This document shows positions 21,906-30,549 of a stretch of 50,739 nt of DNA, in pieces. Made by a program: the position numbers and the translations under genes. Location: assembly GCF_900162725.1 (NCBI RefSeq), contig NZ_LT799418.1:757525-808263 (forward strand), in the 5' to 3' direction. The notes beneath the pieces are model-generated. The model had not been told where the DNA came from and did no database searches. It saw only the letters and a program-made list of their open reading frames with translations. The number at the start of each line of letters is the position of its first letter. The first letter of the stretch is position 1. Source of the stretch: Parabacteroides sp. Marseille-P3160. Lineage in GTDB: Bacteria; Bacteroidota; Bacteroidia; Bacteroidales; Tannerellaceae.

Positions 21906-23078
21906 CTATTTCTTATGTTTTATCAACATAATCACCGGATTGGATTCTTCGTTCAATGTTGCGGCAATTTCTTTTAGTTTTCCTTTCAACTCCCCTTTAT
22001 TGTAAGATTCAACAAGCTTGTAAGCTTCTAATGGGTACCATGATTCGATTTCGTGATTGACAGGGGTTGTCGCACTCATATACATTTCTTTTTTTATAGA
22101 ATAATCTCCATTGAAAATAGTATAATTTCGCATCGCCTTTTCCTGTCTGTCATACATCATGTAAGTTTTCGGAAAACCATTTCTTGTCTCCCAGTTATAT
22201 TCATTTTTAGTGGCTTCCATAAAAAGATAAGAGTCAGAAATAAGATGAAGAGTCAGGAATATTTCCGGATCCATGGATTGAATGGACGGAGACCTTACGA
22301 GAAACGGATGCAAACTATAATCCGGCAACATCGTATATACCGTATCAGACGATAGTTCTATCAATATCCAGTTTCCTTTATGTGGAATCATTGAACGATG
22401 ACGGCCGGGAAAAACAACGGTTGCCGAACCGGGAGTTTCCCCGTCCTTGATTTGTCGCAGAAATTTTTTCTTTTCATATGGGATTTCAATTTCCTTTGTA
22501 ATGCTTCCATCCTGTTTAGATACGATGAGAAATGGTATCTTTTCATTGTATTCATTGTAGCAAATCAGATTTCCTTTATCATAATTAAAAATGTTGGTAT
22601 AAAATTCTTCATGGTCAGTAGCGACCTTTTGTTTAAAACTTCGCTTAAAATTTCCTCGTAAGTCATAGACAAGGATTCTTCTATTAAAAAGATCATTGGA
22701 TAGAATTTCATTATTATCTTCATCTAATATAATGCCAGCATTAATGCTTATATACTCTTCGGGGCCTTGACCTTTACGGTTTATCTTTTGTATGGCTTTT
22801 CCATCCCTACCATAAATAAAAATATCACCATTCCGAGAGTTTGTAACCAATATAAATTTTTCACCGACAAAATTCACAACCCCTCGGTTATAAAAACCCT
22901 CTTTCGTCTCTAACGGAACATACTCCACATCCATAAAGTCCTGGAGGATCAGTTCCTTTTTGGGATAATCGGTCTTAGTGACATCAACTGTTATGAAATC
23001 ATCGTTGCCTGCTTGCCTTTGTCCGCACCCTGCCATTACTAACAGGATCATTGTCCAAATTAGATTAAGATTTTTCAT
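21906..23078 (-). CDS. 6-bladed beta-propeller lipoprotein
   Basis: 390 aa. Short signal with lipobox VMAGC (Cys 18). VDVTKTDYPKKELILQDFMD and VEYVPLETKEGF open the mature protein. Blade motifs include GKAIQKINRKGQGPEEY and ILVYDLRGNFKRSF. The C-terminus is LKEIAATLNEESNPVIMLIK. It is strikingly close to the propeller at 35119-36276: the same LQDFMDVEY, DQHEKIPF-type stretch and C-terminus. The two are recent paralogs 13 kb apart, flanking the plus-strand PUL block. Exported lipoprotein, unknown role. Confidence 0.88.
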   Translation of the reverse strand: MKNLNLIWTMILLVMAGCGQRQAGNDDFITVDVTKTDYPKKELILQDFMDVEYVPLETKEGFYNRGVVNFVGEKFILVTNSRNGDIFIYGRDGKAIQKINRKGQGPEEYISINAGIILDEDNNEILSNDLFNRRILVYDLRGNFKRSFKQKVATDHEEFYTNIFNYDKGNLICYNEYNEKIPFLIVSKQDGSITKEIEIPYEKKKFLRQIKDGETPGSATVVFPGRHRSMIPHKGNWILIELSSDTVYTMLPDYSLHPFLVRSPSIQSMDPEIFLTLHLISDSYLFMEATKNEYNWETRNGFPKTYMMYDRQEKAMRNYTIFNGDYSIKKEMYMSATTPVNHEIESWYPLEAYKLVESYNKGELKGKLKEIAATLNEESNPVIMLIKHKK

Positions 23079-23106
23079 ATTAGCCTTATTTAAAGTTCGT
23101 AATAAG

Positions 23107-23114
23107 CAAAATTA
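23107..23114 (-). promoter_or_regulatory. promoter -7 box of the 23078 propeller
   Basis: TAATTTTG, 29 bases before the ATG, followed by GAACTTTAAAT. Matches the spacing and leader of the other propeller promoters. The upstream TAGGCTATTTT element is missing here. Confidence 0.55.
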
Positions 23115-23280
23115 TATCTTATTATGAACATGTAAGTTAATGCATGACGTTTTTATTAATAGCATTATGCTTTTGTAACTATTCAATGTTTGGCAACGCA
23201 TAAGCAATCTTGAATCTCTTTTTAAAGCGTATAAAATCAACCAAAGAAACTTGATAAGTTATTAGAGGTTTTAAGGATGC

Positions 23281-23309
23281 TTGAAAAAACCATTGATTTC
23301 ATATATTTG
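23281..23309 (+). promoter_or_regulatory. promoter of the sigma/FecR operon
   Basis: TTG at 23281-23283 and TATATTTG at 23302-23309, 18 bases apart, fit the Bacteroidetes -33/-7 pattern. The start codon is about 70 bases downstream. Confidence 0.6.
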
Positions 23310-23381
23310 CACTAACCGGAATCGCCAGGGAATATTTATATTTGCTACATAACAGGAAAACTAATAAAAGCCTATTCTATT

Positions 23382-23957
23382 TTGGAAAAACAAACAGACC
23401 TATTTTTCAACCAAATTTTGGTAAAATATAAACAACGCTATATCCGCTTTGCACAATCTTATGTCCACGACACTGAGGCAGCGGAAGATCTAGTAATGGA
23501 CAGTCTGTTATATTATTGGGAAAACAGAGAAAACCTATCAACAGTGGAAAATGTTCCCATGTATCTATTGACGGTAATAAAACATAAATGCCTGAACTAT
23601 CTGCAAAGGCAATGTACCTGGGATGATTTATCGGAAAAAATCTTATCAGATAAAGAATGGGATCTCCAAATGCGTATTTCTTCGTTAGAGGCATGTGATC
23701 CACAGTCTCTTTTCTCTGAAGAGATTCAACAACTATTTGATAAAGCGCTTGAGACATTGCCGGAAAAGACACGCCGCATCTTTATGATGAGCCGCTCTGA
23801 CGAAAAATCGTATAAAGAAATAGCCGAAACGATGAATCTGACGACAAAAAGCATTGAGTTCCATATGAGCAAAGCCTTGGGTGTTCTACGAATTGCATTG
23901 AAAGATTATCTCCCCCTGTTACTACCTGTATTCGAATTCTTCTACGGTCGTTTATAA
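23382..23957 (+). CDS. ECF-type RNA polymerase sigma factor
   Basis: 191 aa from a TTG start; an in-frame stop lies just upstream and no nearby ATG would keep region 2. Region 2 is LVKYKQRYIRFAQSYVHDTE with AAEDLVMDSLLYYW. Region 4 is LPEKTRRIFMMSRSDEKSYK, EIAETMNLTTKSIEFHMSKA. This is the Bacteroidetes PUL-type ECF group. It is followed by FecR and SusC with an STN domain, the standard trans-envelope relay: glycan binding to SusC releases the sigma factor via FecR. Confidence 0.9.
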   Translation: MEKQTDLFFNQILVKYKQRYIRFAQSYVHDTEAAEDLVMDSLLYYWENRENLSTVENVPMYLLTVIKHKCLNYLQRQCTWDDLSEKILSDKEWDLQMRISSLEACDPQSLFSEEIQQLFDKALETLPEKTRRIFMMSRSDEKSYKEIAETMNLTTKSIEFHMSKALGVLRIALKDYLPLLLPVFEFFYGRL

Positions 23958-24021
23958 AAAAAATCACTTTTCCATTAGGGTACCCGGACGTTCATTTGCC
24001 TTATATACAGAAACGGGAAAA

Positions 24022-24957
24022 ATGGATCAGAATATATTATATAACTATTTCAAAGGAAATGCTTCAAAAGAGCAGCTTTCCGAAGTTCGAAGATGGGTCG
24101 AGGCCGATCAACGAAACAAAGAATCTTTTCTGAAGCAAAGAGAGTTATACGACATCATCCAGTGGGTGGATATTCCGAACCCAATGGTAAAAACAAAAAA
24201 CACGCTATCAATAAAACTCCATACGCTGATAAGGGTTGCAGCCATTGTCGTAATCGCATTTCTCTCAGGGATCTATTTCCTCACTAAAGATCAGAAAGAC
24301 ATAAACCTGGCGATGAATTCCATCTCGGTTCCTGCGGGTCAAAGGGTTAACCTCGTCTTGTCAGATGGCACCCAAGTGTGGCTAAACTCCCGTACGGTTT
24401 TCTCTTATCCATCTTCTTTTTCCGGAGATTTAAGGGAGGTCTACCTAAATGGCGAAGCTTTCTTTGACGTAACGAAGGCGAAAGATCAAAAATTTATTGT
24501 ACATACGGAACGCTGTAACATTGAAGTCTTCGGCACGAAATTTAATGTCGAAGCCTATGCCGATTCGGATGATCTTTGCACGGCATTACTGGAGGGTTCT
24601 GTCAAAATGATCAATAACAATCATCCTGAGGACTTTGTCTTACTATCCCCGAATCATCGGGTGGAGATGAATAAAAAGGGAGAAATGTCGTCTATGCCTA
24701 TTGAGGATTATGATCTCTATCGTTGGCGAGATGGATTGATCTGCTTTAAAAACACAAACTTCAAAGAGTTGATGAGACGTTTTGAAAAATGCTATGGCAT
24801 TCGGATTGTTATAGAGAATAAAAAGATATCAGATTATGAATGCAGCGGTAAATTCCGTATCTCTGACGGGATCGATTATGCACTGAGGTTATTACAAAGC
24901 GATGCAAAATACACCTTTGAAAGAGATGCCGATGATACCGTAATTTACATAAAATAA
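24022..24957 (+). CDS. FecR-type anti-sigma factor
   Basis: 311 aa. The cytoplasmic N-terminus (1-68) is followed by one membrane helix (about 72-89, IRVAAIVVIAFLSGIYFL). A periplasmic FecR domain follows: VPAGQRVNLVLSDGTQVWLN (about 102-121) and LNGEAFFDVTKAKDQKFIVH. The C-terminus has the DUF4974-like KNTNFKELMRRFEKCYGIRI. It contacts the STN domain of SusC in the periplasm and holds the sigma factor at the membrane. It starts 64 bases after the sigma gene. Confidence 0.9.
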   Translation: MDQNILYNYFKGNASKEQLSEVRRWVEADQRNKESFLKQRELYDIIQWVDIPNPMVKTKNTLSIKLHTLIRVAAIVVIAFLSGIYFLTKDQKDINLAMNSISVPAGQRVNLVLSDGTQVWLNSRTVFSYPSSFSGDLREVYLNGEAFFDVTKAKDQKFIVHTERCNIEVFGTKFNVEAYADSDDLCTALLEGSVKMINNNHPEDFVLLSPNHRVEMNKKGEMSSMPIEDYDLYRWRDGLICFKNTNFKELMRRFEKCYGIRIVIENKKISDYECSGKFRISDGIDYALRLLQSDAKYTFERDADDTVIYIK

Positions 24958-25095
24958 TAACCTAAAAAACAAGATGCCTATGAATGACCATTTTTGTTAA
25001 CCTTTAAGAAAAATGCCGACAAGTGCCCCACACCTATCGGCATATAACTAACACAATTATTTCTAATTATATTAATTTACAAGAACTACAAAGAT

Positions 25096-28000
25096 ATGAA
25101 AAAAAAATCTTTGTCGGAGGTCTCTGCTATGAAAAGCCTCCGATGGATACATTCTTTTAGAATTATGAAGATAGCCACTTTCTTTTTTATTTGTTGCATT
25201 TTCTGCATGAGTGCAAGAAATGCAAATTCGCAAAATGTGAAGGTTACTATAATCAATAGCAACACTACACTTGAAAATGTATTGAACGACATAGAAAAAC
25301 AGACCGATTTCCTGTTTATCTATAATAAATCGGTAGACGTGAACCGAAAGGTTTCCGTTGATCTACGCAAGGCGCCGCTGAAAGAGGCATTACATTATCT
25401 ATTTGACAAAACCGATGTTAAATATACGATTGATGGTTCCTATATTGTATTGTCTGCTAATGCTAACAAAAGTGAAAGTGATGGAGTCACATTTACACAG
25501 CAACAGCAACCCCCAAAAGTATCAGGGATCGTTACTGACGAAAAGGGAGAACCTCTGATCGGGGTGAATATAGTAGAGAAAGGAACAAGTAACGGAACAA
25601 TGAGTGACCTGGGTGGGAAATTCAACCTTTCTATTCCTAATCAGAAAGCGGTATTGGTGTTTTCATTTATCGGATATATGGCGCAGGAAATTCCGGTTGG
25701 CAATCAGAAGACGATTGATGTTGTTTTGAGAGAAGATACCCAGACATTGGAAGAAGTGGTCGTGGTTGGATACGGGACAGTGCGTAAAAGTGATTTGACG
25801 GGAGCCATTTCTCAAATTGATCCAACTAAAAAGGTTGAAAAACTCACCTCAAATGCAACAGATCTTTTAAGAAACAGTGTGGCAGGATTATACATTCCTT
25901 TTTCAACTACCGCAAAAGGAAATGTTAACATGGGAAATGCGTTAATACGCGGGACAACTTCTTTAAAAGCATCTAATGCCCCGTTAATTGTGCTTGACGG
26001 AGTGATATTCGAGGGTGATTTAGCTGACATTAGTTCCGGAGATATAGAACGAATTGACGTAATGAAAGATGCCAGTGCTGCTGCAGTGTTCGGTTCACGA
26101 TCGGCTAACGGTGTAATTAATATTACTACCAAGAAGGGAACTGTAGGAAGGCCAACCATTAATGTGAATATGAACGTAGGTTTTGTAACCCCTTCTTTTA
26201 TTCGTCCCGTTCTCAGTCCTGAGGGATATATTGACATGAGACATAATTTATTGCAATATACAGCTCCAAGGGATAATCAACCCGGGTATTATGACAATCC
26301 TAATAATTTACCTTCCGGAGTATCTTTAGATCAATGGCTAGCATATAGTAACGCTAGTGGAGATCCAGCCAATATCTGGTTGGGCAGATTGGCCTTACAG
26401 GATGTGGAAATAGCCAATTATAAAGCTGGCAGAACTATTGACTGGGCTGACCAAGTTTTTCAGGCCGGACTTAGGCAAGATTATTTGACAAGTATTACTG
26501 GAGGAACAGATAGGATTAATTACTATTGGTCTGTAAACTATTCCGACAATAAAGGATTTACTGTCGGGGAAGAATATAAGAGTTTTCGGTCAAGATTAAA
26601 TTTGGAAAGTAAAATTGCCAATTTCCTTACCATTGGTCTGAATGTCCAATATGCCAATCGCGATGAAGGCGGTATCGCAGCTGATTGGAGTGCATATTCC
26701 CGATTATCTCCTTATGGTTCAATGTATAATGATGACGGGACGATGAAATATGCGCCGCATGATGATCCGGCAGTAATAAACCCGCTGATTAACAGGGCGT
26801 ATAATGAGAATTACAATAAATCCAATGACCTGAATAGTAAGATGTATGCTATTATTACATTACCTTTCGGTATTACTTACCAATTTAATGCAATCAATAA
26901 TTTTGGGCAAAATCGTACATATAAACATGTATCATCAGACTATCCCGGTAATGCTACAAACGGCCAAGCATCCCGAAGTAATGCTGATTCATGGCTCTGG
27001 AACATAGAGAATATCGTTAAATGGAACAAAACTTTTGGTTTGCATAATTTTGACCTGACCTTATTGGCCAACGCAGAGAAATATCAATATTTTTCCAATT
27101 TACAGTCAAACACACAGTTTTCGCCATCGGATATTTTAGGATACCATAACATGGGAGCGGGAAGTGTTCCGGTTATTTCTAGTAATGATTATGTCAGAAC
27201 AAGAGATGCGCTGTTGGGCCGGTTAAATTATACATTTAATGGTAAGTATCTATTGACAACTTCTATCCGAAGGGATGGCTATTCGGCATTCGGACAGGAT
27301 AATCCGCACGCTTTTTTCCCGTCATTAGCATTAGCATGGCGTATATCTGACGAATCATTCTTTAACCTGAATTCGGTTGACAATTTAAAAATAAGAGTTT
27401 CGTGGGGAGCTAACGGTAACTCAGCCATTGGTGAATATGATGCTTTAGCAGCCTTGTCAGGAGGAAAACACTTGTATGCCGATGAAAGTGGCTCTGCCTA
27501 TACAGTTAGCAGTTTGATTATAAATCGGATGGCTAATACAGGCTTACAATGGGAAAAAACAACAGCTTACAATGCAGGGGTAGATTTTTCTCTTTTTAAA
27601 TATCGATTGAATGGAAGTATTGAAGGTTATTTGTCAAAAACAACTAATCTCCTTGTTGACAGGTTGCTCCCGAATGTTACCGGATATGATAGAATCGCTT
27701 CAAATTTAGGACAGGTAAACAATACCGGTATAGAAATCACTTTAAATTCCATCAATATGGATATTCCAGGTAAATTGGAATGGCAAACATCTGTAAATGC
27801 TTCACTTAACAAAAATAAAATTATCCATCTATATGGAGATATGGTGGATGTTTATGATGAGAACGGGAATAAAATCGGTACTAAGGAAAGTGATGATTAT
27901 ACCAACAGATGGTTTATCGGACATGCTATTGAAGCAATATGGGATTATAAGCAGAATGGTGTTTGGCAAATCGAAGATGCTGAATTAGCCAGCAAAGCTG

Positions 28001-28530
28001 GTGGGTTTCTTCCCGGAGAATACCGTATGGTAGATGTAAATGGAGATGGGATTTATACAGAAATAGCTGACAAGCAATTTCTTGGTTATTCCAAACCGCA
28101 GTTCAGATGGAATATGATGAACGATTTCACTTTGTTCCGAAATATTTCCGTTTCATTTTCGTTGTACGGGCAACACGGTTGGAAGAAAAATTATGTAGAG
28201 AAATTTGGCAACGAAAGAGAAAGTGATTATGTAATCCCGTATTGGACTGAGGAGAACAGGAGTAATAAATGGGCAAGAATGTCTAACAGGGATGGAGATC
28301 CCAAACCACAATCCAACTATATAGATATGGGCTTTGTACGTCTATCGGATATTTCTATCGGCTATCAGTTTCCTAAACACCTTACGGATGGATTTCATTT
28401 GCAATCCCTCAAAATATACGGAAGCATTCAAAATGTAGCTGTATGGTCCAAATGGCCGGGATGGGATCCTGAAAATACAAACGGGCCTTCCCCAAGATAT
28501 TTTAATTTAGGCATTAATATTAAATTGTAA
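25096..28530 (+). CDS. SusC-type TonB-dependent transporter with STN domain
   Basis: 1144 aa. Long N-terminus, then a signal ending near ANSQ. STN domain at about 48-120 (TLENVLNDIEKQTDFLFIYN). Carboxypeptidase-like domain with VSGIVTDEKGEPLIGVNIVE at about 139-158. TonB-box region and plug: EEVVVVGYGTVRKSDLTGAI, then IRGTTSL, PLIVLDGV, and DASAAAVFGSRSANGVI. The barrel ends in YFNLGINIKL. Imports oligosaccharide across the outer membrane with the SusD lipoprotein 12 bases downstream. The STN domain ties expression to the sigma/FecR pair. Confidence 0.93.
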   Translation: MKKKSLSEVSAMKSLRWIHSFRIMKIATFFFICCIFCMSARNANSQNVKVTIINSNTTLENVLNDIEKQTDFLFIYNKSVDVNRKVSVDLRKAPLKEALHYLFDKTDVKYTIDGSYIVLSANANKSESDGVTFTQQQQPPKVSGIVTDEKGEPLIGVNIVEKGTSNGTMSDLGGKFNLSIPNQKAVLVFSFIGYMAQEIPVGNQKTIDVVLREDTQTLEEVVVVGYGTVRKSDLTGAISQIDPTKKVEKLTSNATDLLRNSVAGLYIPFSTTAKGNVNMGNALIRGTTSLKASNAPLIVLDGVIFEGDLADISSGDIERIDVMKDASAAAVFGSRSANGVINITTKKGTVGRPTINVNMNVGFVTPSFIRPVLSPEGYIDMRHNLLQYTAPRDNQPGYYDNPNNLPSGVSLDQWLAYSNASGDPANIWLGRLALQDVEIANYKAGRTIDWADQVFQAGLRQDYLTSITGGTDRINYYWSVNYSDNKGFTVGEEYKSFRSRLNLESKIANFLTIGLNVQYANRDEGGIAADWSAYSRLSPYGSMYNDDGTMKYAPHDDPAVINPLINRAYNENYNKSNDLNSKMYAIITLPFGITYQFNAINNFGQNRTYKHVSSDYPGNATNGQASRSNADSWLWNIENIVKWNKTFGLHNFDLTLLANAEKYQYFSNLQSNTQFSPSDILGYHNMGAGSVPVISSNDYVRTRDALLGRLNYTFNGKYLLTTSIRRDGYSAFGQDNPHAFFPSLALAWRISDESFFNLNSVDNLKIRVSWGANGNSAIGEYDALAALSGGKHLYADESGSAYTVSSLIINRMANTGLQWEKTTAYNAGVDFSLFKYRLNGSIEGYLSKTTNLLVDRLLPNVTGYDRIASNLGQVNNTGIEITLNSINMDIPGKLEWQTSVNASLNKNKIIHLYGDMVDVYDENGNKIGTKESDDYTNRWFIGHAIEAIWDYKQNGVWQIEDAELASKAGGFLPGEYRMVDVNGDGIYTEIADKQFLGYSKPQFRWNMMNDFTLFRNISVSFSLYGQHGWKKNYVEKFGNERESDYVIPYWTEENRSNKWARMSNRDGDPKPQSNYIDMGFVRLSDISIGYQFPKHLTDGFHLQSLKIYGSIQNVAVWSKWPGWDPENTNGPSPRYFNLGINIKL

Positions 28531-28542
28531 AAACATATTATT

Positions 28543-30387
28543 ATGAAATACAGATTTTTTGCAATGTTTATTACCTTGTTATCATTAACTGTAGCATGCA
28601 GTGACGATTTTCTTAAGCCTGAACCCCTATCATTCTATTCTCCAGAAAATTCACTGCTGGATAAAAATGGCATGGATGGCTTGTTAGCAACTTGTAATAA
28701 AGTGTTAAGGGGTGAGTATTATAGTCACATGGCGATGTTTGCATCCGAGCTTATTGCTTCCGATATTGCTATTTTCGGTGGAGATGATGACAATGTTCCT
28801 ATAGATTTGGATGTAATACTTTTGCCTGATTTTACCACTGGCTTAAGTAAGGATATTAAAATTGCTCAATACTGGACAGCATGGTACAATATAATCAAAT
28901 ACACCAATATGATTATCAATCGTATTGATAATGCACAATTTGCTTCGGACGCTGAGCGGAATGCAGTGCTTGGCGAAGCCTATTTTTATCGTGCATTTAG
29001 TTACTACCGTTTGGTACATCAATTTGGCGATGTGCCATTGGTTTTGGATGAAATAAAGAGTCCTCGGTTGGATTTTTACAGTTTTAGCCGGGAAAGCATC
29101 CTGAAAAAGATGGAAGAAGATATGGAGCAAGCAGTTAATTGGCTACCGACTTCCTGTCCTTTTGGTAGAATTAATAAGGCTTCGGGAAATCACCTGCTTG
29201 CAAAAATATATTTAGCGCTTGGTGATTTTGACGGGGCAATCGATGCTACCAACGCTGTTATTAATGATGGCATTCATTCCTTGATGAGAACCCGTTTCGG
29301 CGTATACAAAAATGCAACTTACCTGACTGAAGGCTTTCAGGCCTATGCAAATGGCGGATCTATCCCGTTAGACGTGATTTATGACCTTCACCATTGGGAA
29401 AATAAGGCATCTGCCGAAAATAAAGAAGTACTGTTTGTTTTCATTGATCGTGCTGATATGGAAGGAAGCACCGATGAGATAGTCACTATGAGAAACTGTA
29501 CACCTTATTGGAATAGGGTAGGCGTTGTTAAAACACCAACCGGAGTTGGAGGTATGATGCGGGAATTTGACAACTTGGGTATGTATCGGTTTATAGGTAG
29601 GGGACAAGGTTTTCTAAGGACCAATAACTGGATGAATTATGATATGTGGAAGGAAGATAAAGACTTACGCCATAAACAACCGAACTGGTGGCGAATGGAA
29701 GATTTGGTATATAATAATTCCGCTTTACTTGGGACCGAAAACGAACAGTATTACGGAAAACATGTTGTTTCTCAAAATACTGGCTTAGATTCCATCAGGT
29801 GTTGGTCTCCGTTTTCCAATAAATTTATTGTTCCTGATCCAAGGGTGCAACCTAATGGATATCATTCTGACTGGTATGTTTTCAGGATTGCCGAAACGTA
29901 TCTTTTGCGTGCCGAAGCTTATTTCTGGAAAGGTGATTTGGCAAATGCAGCAAAGGATATCAATGAAGTACATCAACGGGCGGGTTGCGATCCGATTCCT
30001 GCATCGGAAATGAATATCGGTACAATATTGGATGAGCGGGCGAAAGAATTGTATTTTGAAGAACCCCGTAAATGTGAATTGACCCGTATTTCTTACCTGT
30101 TTGCAAAAACTGGCAAGGCGTATAACGGCAAAACTTATTCATTGGGGAATTTTTCGGAAGACAATTTTTATTATGACAGGGTGATAGAGAAGAATCATTT
30201 TTACAGGGAACATATTTTGAATAAAAATGGGTCCAGGTATAAAATATCTCCACAGCATATCTTATGGCCGGTTCCTGCCGACGTAATCAATGCGAACACA
30301 CAAGGCAGGATTAATCAAACTCCGGGATATTCTGGCAGTGAAGCAAATATTCCTGTTAAACAGTATCCTGAAGATTATAGTAACTAA
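28543..30387 (+). CDS. SusD-type outer-membrane glycan-binding lipoprotein
   Basis: 614 aa. Lipobox LTVACSDDFLKPEP (Cys about 19). TPR-like repeats include AVLGEAYFYRAFSYYRLVHQ, FGDVPLV (about 143-170). The C-terminal YLLRAEAYFWKGDLANAAKD and IRNAD-like ELYFEEPRKCELTRI follow. The end LWPVPADVINANTQGRINQT, PGY matches the usual P-I-P-N-N-Q-NPGY close. It forms the lid of the SusC transporter and binds the glycan at the surface. Confidence 0.92.
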   Translation: MKYRFFAMFITLLSLTVACSDDFLKPEPLSFYSPENSLLDKNGMDGLLATCNKVLRGEYYSHMAMFASELIASDIAIFGGDDDNVPIDLDVILLPDFTTGLSKDIKIAQYWTAWYNIIKYTNMIINRIDNAQFASDAERNAVLGEAYFYRAFSYYRLVHQFGDVPLVLDEIKSPRLDFYSFSRESILKKMEEDMEQAVNWLPTSCPFGRINKASGNHLLAKIYLALGDFDGAIDATNAVINDGIHSLMRTRFGVYKNATYLTEGFQAYANGGSIPLDVIYDLHHWENKASAENKEVLFVFIDRADMEGSTDEIVTMRNCTPYWNRVGVVKTPTGVGGMMREFDNLGMYRFIGRGQGFLRTNNWMNYDMWKEDKDLRHKQPNWWRMEDLVYNNSALLGTENEQYYGKHVVSQNTGLDSIRCWSPFSNKFIVPDPRVQPNGYHSDWYVFRIAETYLLRAEAYFWKGDLANAAKDINEVHQRAGCDPIPASEMNIGTILDERAKELYFEEPRKCELTRISYLFAKTGKAYNGKTYSLGNFSEDNFYYDRVIEKNHFYREHILNKNGSRYKISPQHILWPVPADVINANTQGRINQTPGYSGSEANIPVKQYPEDYSN

Positions 30388-30400
30388 GTTCATATTCATT

Positions 30401-30430
30401 AGGCTGTCCAAAAAATATCTTGGACAGCCT
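30401..30430 (+). terminator. hairpin after SusD
   Basis: AGGCTGTCCAA, 8-base loop, TTGGACAGCCT: an 11-bp perfect stem 14 bases beyond the SusD stop. The U-tract is weak (ATTATTCATT), so it may attenuate rather than fully terminate. Confidence 0.65.
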
Positions 30431-30549
30431 ATTATTCATTCATAAATAACGAAATGAAAAATAAATGAGTCCCGTCAGGGAAAATGATCGTTCTTTATTG
30501 GGAAAAAGAGAACAAAGTAGAATTATTTCTTATGATTAATTTTTAAAAA